Origin: SBAX01 sp043806315
GTDB taxonomy: Bacteria > Planctomycetota > Phycisphaerae > UBA1845
DNA length: 10,353 bases
Assembly: GCA_043806315.1 (NCBI GenBank)
Contig: JAZDHF010000038.1
Location: 1 to 10,353 of the forward strand
Direction of reading: 5' to 3'
Shown: in pieces, positions 7,004 through 10,353 of the stretch
Layout: each line of letters starts with the position of its first letter
Position numbering within the stretch: the first letter of the stretch is position 1
Notes under the pieces: model-generated
What the model was told of the DNA's origin: nothing
The model's database searches: none
What the model saw: only the letters and a program-made list of their open reading frames with translations
Position numbers and translations under genes: made by a program

Positions 7004-8581
7004 ATGAACGCCAGCCGCCCCGCGCACCCCGCGACCCAGTTCCTCCTGCAGTATCACGTTGAGTTGCTTACGGCCTTCGCAGTTCTCTTCATCCTCCAGT
7101 CCGGGACGGTCCCCTTCGACTTCACCACCGACCCTTTCGCCCTCCGCGTTCGCCACTTTTTCGATACCTCCGGTTCGACGTTCACCTACCCGGATGCGGT
7201 CAGCAATGTGTTCTTGTATGTTCCGCTGGGTCTTCTTCTCCATTGGAGTTTGTGTCGGGCGAGGATGAGCCGCGCGGCGGCCATGCTGACGACGATCGGC
7301 GTTGCCGGGTTGCTCAGCGGCGGCATCGAATGGCTCCAAGCCTATTCGCCGTCACGAGTCTCCTCGCTGATCGACTTGGTGTGCAATCTTATCGGAGCGG
7401 GCCTGGGCGCCTCCGTTTCCTCGCTGGCCCGCGGAATCGTTCCGCGTGTGATCGGCGGCGTCATGTTCGAGTTTCACGAGCGCCCCGCGGCGGCCACCGT
7501 GAAGAGTTACTGCGGACTGCTTGTCGTCTGCGCGACGCTTCCTTTCTCGTTTTCCTTCGACGCCTCGCAACTCAAGAAGGCGGTCCAGACCTCGACATTC
7601 GTTCCGTTCGGGACGAGCGAAGCCCACCGGTCGCTGCAAGAACAGGCCGATGCCGGCGGAGACGCGCGTACGAAAGCGCTGGCGCGATGGGAAACGATGA
7701 GCCGGTGGTCGCGTTGGGCGGCGGAAGCGGCCTCCTTCGTGGTCCTTGCGTTGCTGCTCGAAGCGCTTCTACGCAGCGACTATGGATTCGGGCGGCGGTC
7801 GGCGGCCGCACTGGTGTGGTGGTTGTGCGGTCTGTTCGCCATCTCCCTCAGCGTGCTGCAATTTCCCGTTGTCTCGCGCGGATGCGACGTGACCGACATT
7901 CTATTTCGGCTCGTCGGGGTCGGATGCGGCATGGTTACGCAGTCGATTTACGCTCCGCCCCGCGAACAGCTGACCCGAGCGGCGCTCGGACATAGCCGGC
8001 GAACACTCGCCGGGATCGGCTGCGCGGCGACGTTTGTGTATATCGTTTATACCGGCATGGTTCCTTTCACCTTCGCCTATCCGAAGGGCGGCGTGTGGGG
8101 GCCGCTGACGGCGACGGAGTTCCTTCCTTTCATGGCCTACTTCGTCACTCGTTTCGACCTGATGATGACCGACGTGATGGAGAAGTTCGCCTCCTACGCG
8201 GTGCTCGCGGCGCTTTTGGCGACGTGCCGGACGCGTCTTGCGCGATTGGACATGTGGCCCCGTCTGATCCGCGTGATGACTGTTTGCATTGCGCTCTCGT
8301 CGCTCATGGAGTGCGTGCAGATGTTCATTCCCATCCGCGTGGTGAGCTTGACCGATCCCATCCTCGCCGCCGCCGGCTGCATCGTCGGCGTCATCGTCCA
8401 GGAACGAGCCGTTCGCTTTCACCGGTTCTCCGTTGCCGAGGAAATGCTGGGTCCCGACGATCGTCCGGCGACTCCCGAGCAGATACGCGGCCTGACCATC
8501 ACGGATTCGTTGATCGCCTCCCTCGCCGATCCCTCGACCGATGCGCCGACCGAGACGTCACCCGCGCCGAGTCGCAAGTAA
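7004..8581 (+). CDS. Multi-pass membrane protein with tandem VanZ-like domains
   Basis: 525 residues, highly hydrophobic, from ATG 7004. VanZ is named after the teicoplanin-resistance protein; its biochemical role is unsettled and such domains are common in envelope and polysaccharide loci. I see three units. Unit 1 (about 24-140) has VPFDF (36-40), DAVSNVFLYVPLG (64-76) and the signature E109-x2-Q112, R118, D124, N128, G131. Unit 3 (about 340-470) has VPFTF (353-357), EKFASYAVLAALL (393-405) and E436-x2-Q439, R445, D451, G458. Unit 2 (about 165-315) is weaker: LPFSFSF (179-185), then a 50-residue hydrophilic insert, and S283-x2-Q286, R292, D298, G305, with the glutamate missing. Single-domain VanZ proteins are usually around 130-200 residues. 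A soluble tail of about 55 residues, rich in Pro, Thr and Asp, follows. It lies 43 bases after the lipoprotein gene, with only a weak ribosome site. Units 1 and 3 are firm, unit 2 is inferred. Confidence 0.88.
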   Translation: MNASRPAHPATQFLLQYHVELLTAFAVLFILQSGTVPFDFTTDPFALRVRHFFDTSGSTFTYPDAVSNVFLYVPLGLLLHWSLCRARMSRAAAMLTTIGVAGLLSGGIEWLQAYSPSRVSSLIDLVCNLIGAGLGASVSSLARGIVPRVIGGVMFEFHERPAAATVKSYCGLLVVCATLPFSFSFDASQLKKAVQTSTFVPFGTSEAHRSLQEQADAGGDARTKALARWETMSRWSRWAAEAASFVVLALLLEALLRSDYGFGRRSAAALVWWLCGLFAISLSVLQFPVVSRGCDVTDILFRLVGVGCGMVTQSIYAPPREQLTRAALGHSRRTLAGIGCAATFVYIVYTGMVPFTFAYPKGGVWGPLTATEFLPFMAYFVTRFDLMMTDVMEKFASYAVLAALLATCRTRLARLDMWPRLIRVMTVCIALSSLMECVQMFIPIRVVSLTDPILAAAGCIVGVIVQERAVRFHRFSVAEEMLGPDDRPATPEQIRGLTITDSLIASLADPSTDAPTETSPAPSRK

Positions 8582-8823
8582 GCACCTGAATTGCCGGACC
8601 ACGCCTGTCGTGCGAGAATCCCCGCGCCTGCAATGTAGTACTACAACGCTAGATTCGGGTCGCGCGGCTTGAAGGAAAGCCCGTTGAAACGGGCTGAGGG
8701 AGGGGTTTGGGGGGTCGATCGCGTTACCAGCCGTAAACGGCTGGCCTGAGGCCGCCGCCTTCGGCGGCGGGAAGGCCGCTAAAGCGGTCTAAGACTGCAT
8801 CCTAGAACCCCTGATACCGTTCC
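8582..8823. repeat. Gene-free cluster of short hairpin repeats
   Basis: No gene is visible. After the VanZ stop there is a perfect 12-base palindrome, TGTAGTACTACA (8634-8645). Four hairpins then follow closely: 8678-8695 (AGCCCGTT, GA, AACGGGCT), 8727-8744 (CCAGCCGT, AA, ACGGCTGG), 8752-8770 (CCGCCGCC, TTC, GGCGGCGG; effectively a C-UUCG-G loop) and 8774-8789 (GGCCGCT, AA, AGCGGTC, one G-T pair). The first, second and fourth share a small A-rich loop between CG-rich arms with the stems at 4022-4041 and 4134-4153, so they look like one dispersed family. They may also help end transcription of the VanZ operon. Confidence 0.7.
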
Positions 8824-8891
8824 CCGCGTTAGTCACAGACGAGCGGAGCCGCCCGCAGGTGCGGAGCGACGATCGGCTGTGAGTAACGCGG
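8824..8891. repeat. 68-bp long imperfect palindrome
   Basis: The arms 8824-8838 and 8877-8891 (CCGCGTTAGTCACAG against CTGTGAGTAACGCGG) pair at 14 of 15 positions. A second hairpin nests inside at 8853-8864 (CCGC, AGGT, GCGG). It resembles a REP/BIME-type unit and lies about 270 bases before the IS110 transposase start, close to where the left end of that element is expected. Confidence 0.7.
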
Positions 8892-9160
8892 CGGCGCGAG
8901 TTGTGAAACGATACGGTCCCAGCGATCATCCGTCCTCAGTTTTGTTCGACGCCACGACGGCGACACGGTCTCCGAACCCTCCTTCTGCGAGAAGTCGGGA
9001 GAGATCACCGGCCCCGTCGACGGCGCCTGCTCCGACGTCTGAGAGAGTGAAGGCGACCGAGGAGGGAGCCTGAACGCCTCACGAAGGCTCTTGTATCAGG
9101 TCGACGAGCGGCAGGCGCATGGCGTTGGCCAAGGGTAAACGACGGACAGGAGTGAGCGCC
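8892..9160 (+). ncRNA. Candidate bridge RNA region of the IS110 element
   Basis: IS110-group elements carry, in the non-coding DNA before the recombinase gene, a structured bridge RNA with two guide loops that match target and donor DNA. This leader has the right place and length and holds hairpins: 8979-9001 (CTCCTTCT, loop GCG, AGAA, bulge GTCG, GGAG), a palindrome CCGTCGACGG at 9014-9023, and 9066-9090 (GAGCCT, 13-base loop, AGGCTC). Guide loops could not be assigned without the element ends, so this is positional inference. Confidence 0.3.
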
Positions 9161-10353
9161 ATGAGTCAGGGTACGGCAGACTGGAGCGAACGGGCGGCGT
9201 TCGTGGGATTCGATTGGGCCAGCGATCATCACGACATGGTGGTCGTGGATGGGCGGGGCATGATCGTCGAAGATTTCCGCTTCGAGGACACGATCGAGGG
9301 TTGGCAGCTCTTCCACAAGAAGCTGAGTCCGTATCCGAATCCGGCGGTGGCCATCGAAACCTCCAGGGGGGCGACGGTGGAACGCCTCCTCGCCGCCGGC
9401 TACGCGGTGTATCCGATCAATCCCAAGGCGACCAAGCGTTATCGAGAGCGAAAAGCGCCCAGCGGGACCAAGACCGATCGCATCGATGCTTGGAGTCTGG
9501 CCGACGCCTTGCGGCTCGACGGGCACACTTGGCGGGCGCTCAAGGCGGATGATCCCCTGACGGTGGAGCTACGCCTGTTGTGTCGTGACGAGATCGGCCT
9601 CATCGGACAGCGCACGGCGTTGGTCTGCCAGTTGCGGGCCGCTCTGGGTGAATACTACCCCGTGGCCTTGCAGGCCTTCGACGACTGGACATCGCCTTCC
9701 AGCTGGGCCTTTGTCGAAGCCTTCCCCACGCCCCAGGCCCTGCACCAGGCGCGCAAACGGAGATGGGAGAAGTTCTTGCACGTCCACAAGCTCTATCGCC
9801 CGGAGACGTACGAAAAGCGGTTGGCCTTGTTTACGGAGGCCCGGGCCTTCTGCGGAAGCGAGCCCACCGTCCAGGCCAAGAGTTTGCTGGCGTTGGCCCT
9901 GACCGCTCAGCTTCGGGCGTTGGAGAAGCATCTCGACAAGTACCGTGGGCGTATCCAGGAACTCTTCGCCCAGCATCCGGACCATGAGTTGTTCGGGTCC
10001 TTGCCCGGGGCCGGGGAGAAACTCGCCCCGCGTCTGCTGGCGGAACTGGGCGACGACCGCGAGCGATTTGATTCGCCCCAGGCCCTGCAGTGTCATGCGG
10101 GGACGGCCCCGGTGAGCTACCAAAGCGGACAGATCAACAAGGCCCGCTTTCGAATCGCCTGCCAGAAGCTCCTGCGACACACCGTCCACCTCTGGGCCAA
10201 CCTCAGTCGGGAGAAGTGTCCCTGGGCCGAGGCTTACTACCGAACAAAACGCGCGGAGGGTCAAAGCCATGCGTGCGCGCTGCGTTGCTTGGGCCAACGT
10301 TGGCTCAAGATCCTCTGGAAGATGTGGCAGACCCACACGTCGTACGACGCGGA
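9161..10353 (+). CDS. IS110-family transposase (DEDD recombinase), 3' end outside window
   Basis: Catalyses RNA-guided recombination and excision of its own element. 397 codons are present with no stop, so the gene runs off the right edge; family members are usually about 300-450 residues, so little is missing. The N-terminal RuvC-like DEDD domain is intact: D18 (VGFDWA), E66 (AIETSRG), D106 and D109 (KTDRIDAWSLADAL). A helical middle region (about 130-275) follows. The C-terminal Transposase_20 domain starts with LPGAGEKLAPRLLAELG (281-297) and has HAGTAPVSYQSGQ (312-324), with S322 as the likely catalytic serine, then KLLRHTVHLWA. The start is ATG 9161, with AGGAG about nine bases before it. 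No frameshift or missing catalytic residue is seen in the visible part, so the enzyme may be active. Confidence 0.93.
   Translation, partial: MSQGTADWSERAAFVGFDWASDHHDMVVVDGRGMIVEDFRFEDTIEGWQLFHKKLSPYPNPAVAIETSRGATVERLLAAGYAVYPINPKATKRYRERKAPSGTKTDRIDAWSLADALRLDGHTWRALKADDPLTVELRLLCRDEIGLIGQRTALVCQLRAALGEYYPVALQAFDDWTSPSSWAFVEAFPTPQALHQARKRRWEKFLHVHKLYRPETYEKRLALFTEARAFCGSEPTVQAKSLLALALTAQLRALEKHLDKYRGRIQELFAQHPDHELFGSLPGAGEKLAPRLLAELGDDRERFDSPQALQCHAGTAPVSYQSGQINKARFRIACQKLLRHTVHLWANLSREKCPWAEAYYRTKRAEGQSHACALRCLGQRWLKILWKMWQTHTSYDA

Larger units (their letters stand above)
8892..10353 (+). mobile_element. IS110-family insertion sequence, partial at right edge
   Basis: The call rests on the transposase at 9161. 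IS110-family elements generally lack terminal inverted repeats and usually make no target duplication, so the ends cannot be read from this sequence. I placed the left limit just after the palindrome at 8824-8891 because that leaves a 5' non-coding leader of plausible length. This is a guess that could be wrong by tens of bases. The right end lies outside the window. Confidence 0.55.

Noticed and set aside
8678..8891. Possible CRISPR array
   Set aside because: The units are hairpins of differing sequence with irregular spacing; there is no constant direct repeat and no cas gene.
8838..9111. 9-base match GACGAGCGG between the palindrome (8838-8846) and the IS110 leader (9103-9111), as a possible guide-target pair
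   Set aside because: A 9-base match between two stretches of this size is expected by chance; the element ends and loop structure are unknown.
8919..9230. 12-base direct repeat CCAGCGATCATC at 8919-8930 and 9219-9230
   Set aside because: The second copy lies inside transposase codons 20-23; a 12-base match in GC-rich DNA of this length can be chance, and no function follows from it.

Overview
The window is GC-rich and its gene content and repeats suggest a bacterium of the Planctomycetota or a close relative. The reasons are many short intergenic hairpins, a dispersed repeat of the type 'GAACCCGGAGCG', few clear Shine-Dalgarno sites, a polyprenyl glycosylphosphotransferase of the type seen in PEP-CTERM/exosortase loci, and VanZ-like membrane domains. 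This placement rests on recalled family features and was not tested by a search.

Layout, left to right. (1) 1-262 holds no supported gene. (2) 263-3107, minus strand: a class-V PLP aminotransferase gene followed directly by a PAS-PAS histidine kinase gene with no receiver domain, probably one transcription unit. (3) 3108-4307: a repeat-rich stretch containing one small gene, a PemK/MazF-type endoribonuclease toxin with no visible antitoxin. Its conserved N-terminus reads upstream of the first usable start codon, and it lies between two direct copies of a 30-bp repeat. A quasi-palindromic hairpin element of about 400 bp follows. (4) 4308-8581: a polysaccharide-type locus. A membrane polyprenyl-phosphate sugar-1-phosphate transferase (minus) is divergent from a lipoprotein gene and a gene for a 525-residue membrane protein (both plus). 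The membrane protein appears to carry three successive VanZ-like units. (5) 8582-8891: a second cluster of hairpin repeats with no gene. (6) 8892-10353: an IS110-family insertion sequence cut off by the window edge. Its DEDD/serine transposase starts at 9161, behind about 270 bases of structured non-coding DNA where other IS110 elements carry a bridge RNA.

How the genes work together: the sugar transferase would start a lipid-linked polysaccharide repeat unit at the inner membrane. The VanZ-repeat protein and the lipoprotein are plausible envelope partners, but only by proximity. The kinase and aminotransferase show no visible link to that locus. The most interesting items are the tandem VanZ architecture, the IS110 5' region lying beside a palindromic repeat, the solitary MazF between direct repeats, and the hairpin families shared between two intergenic regions.
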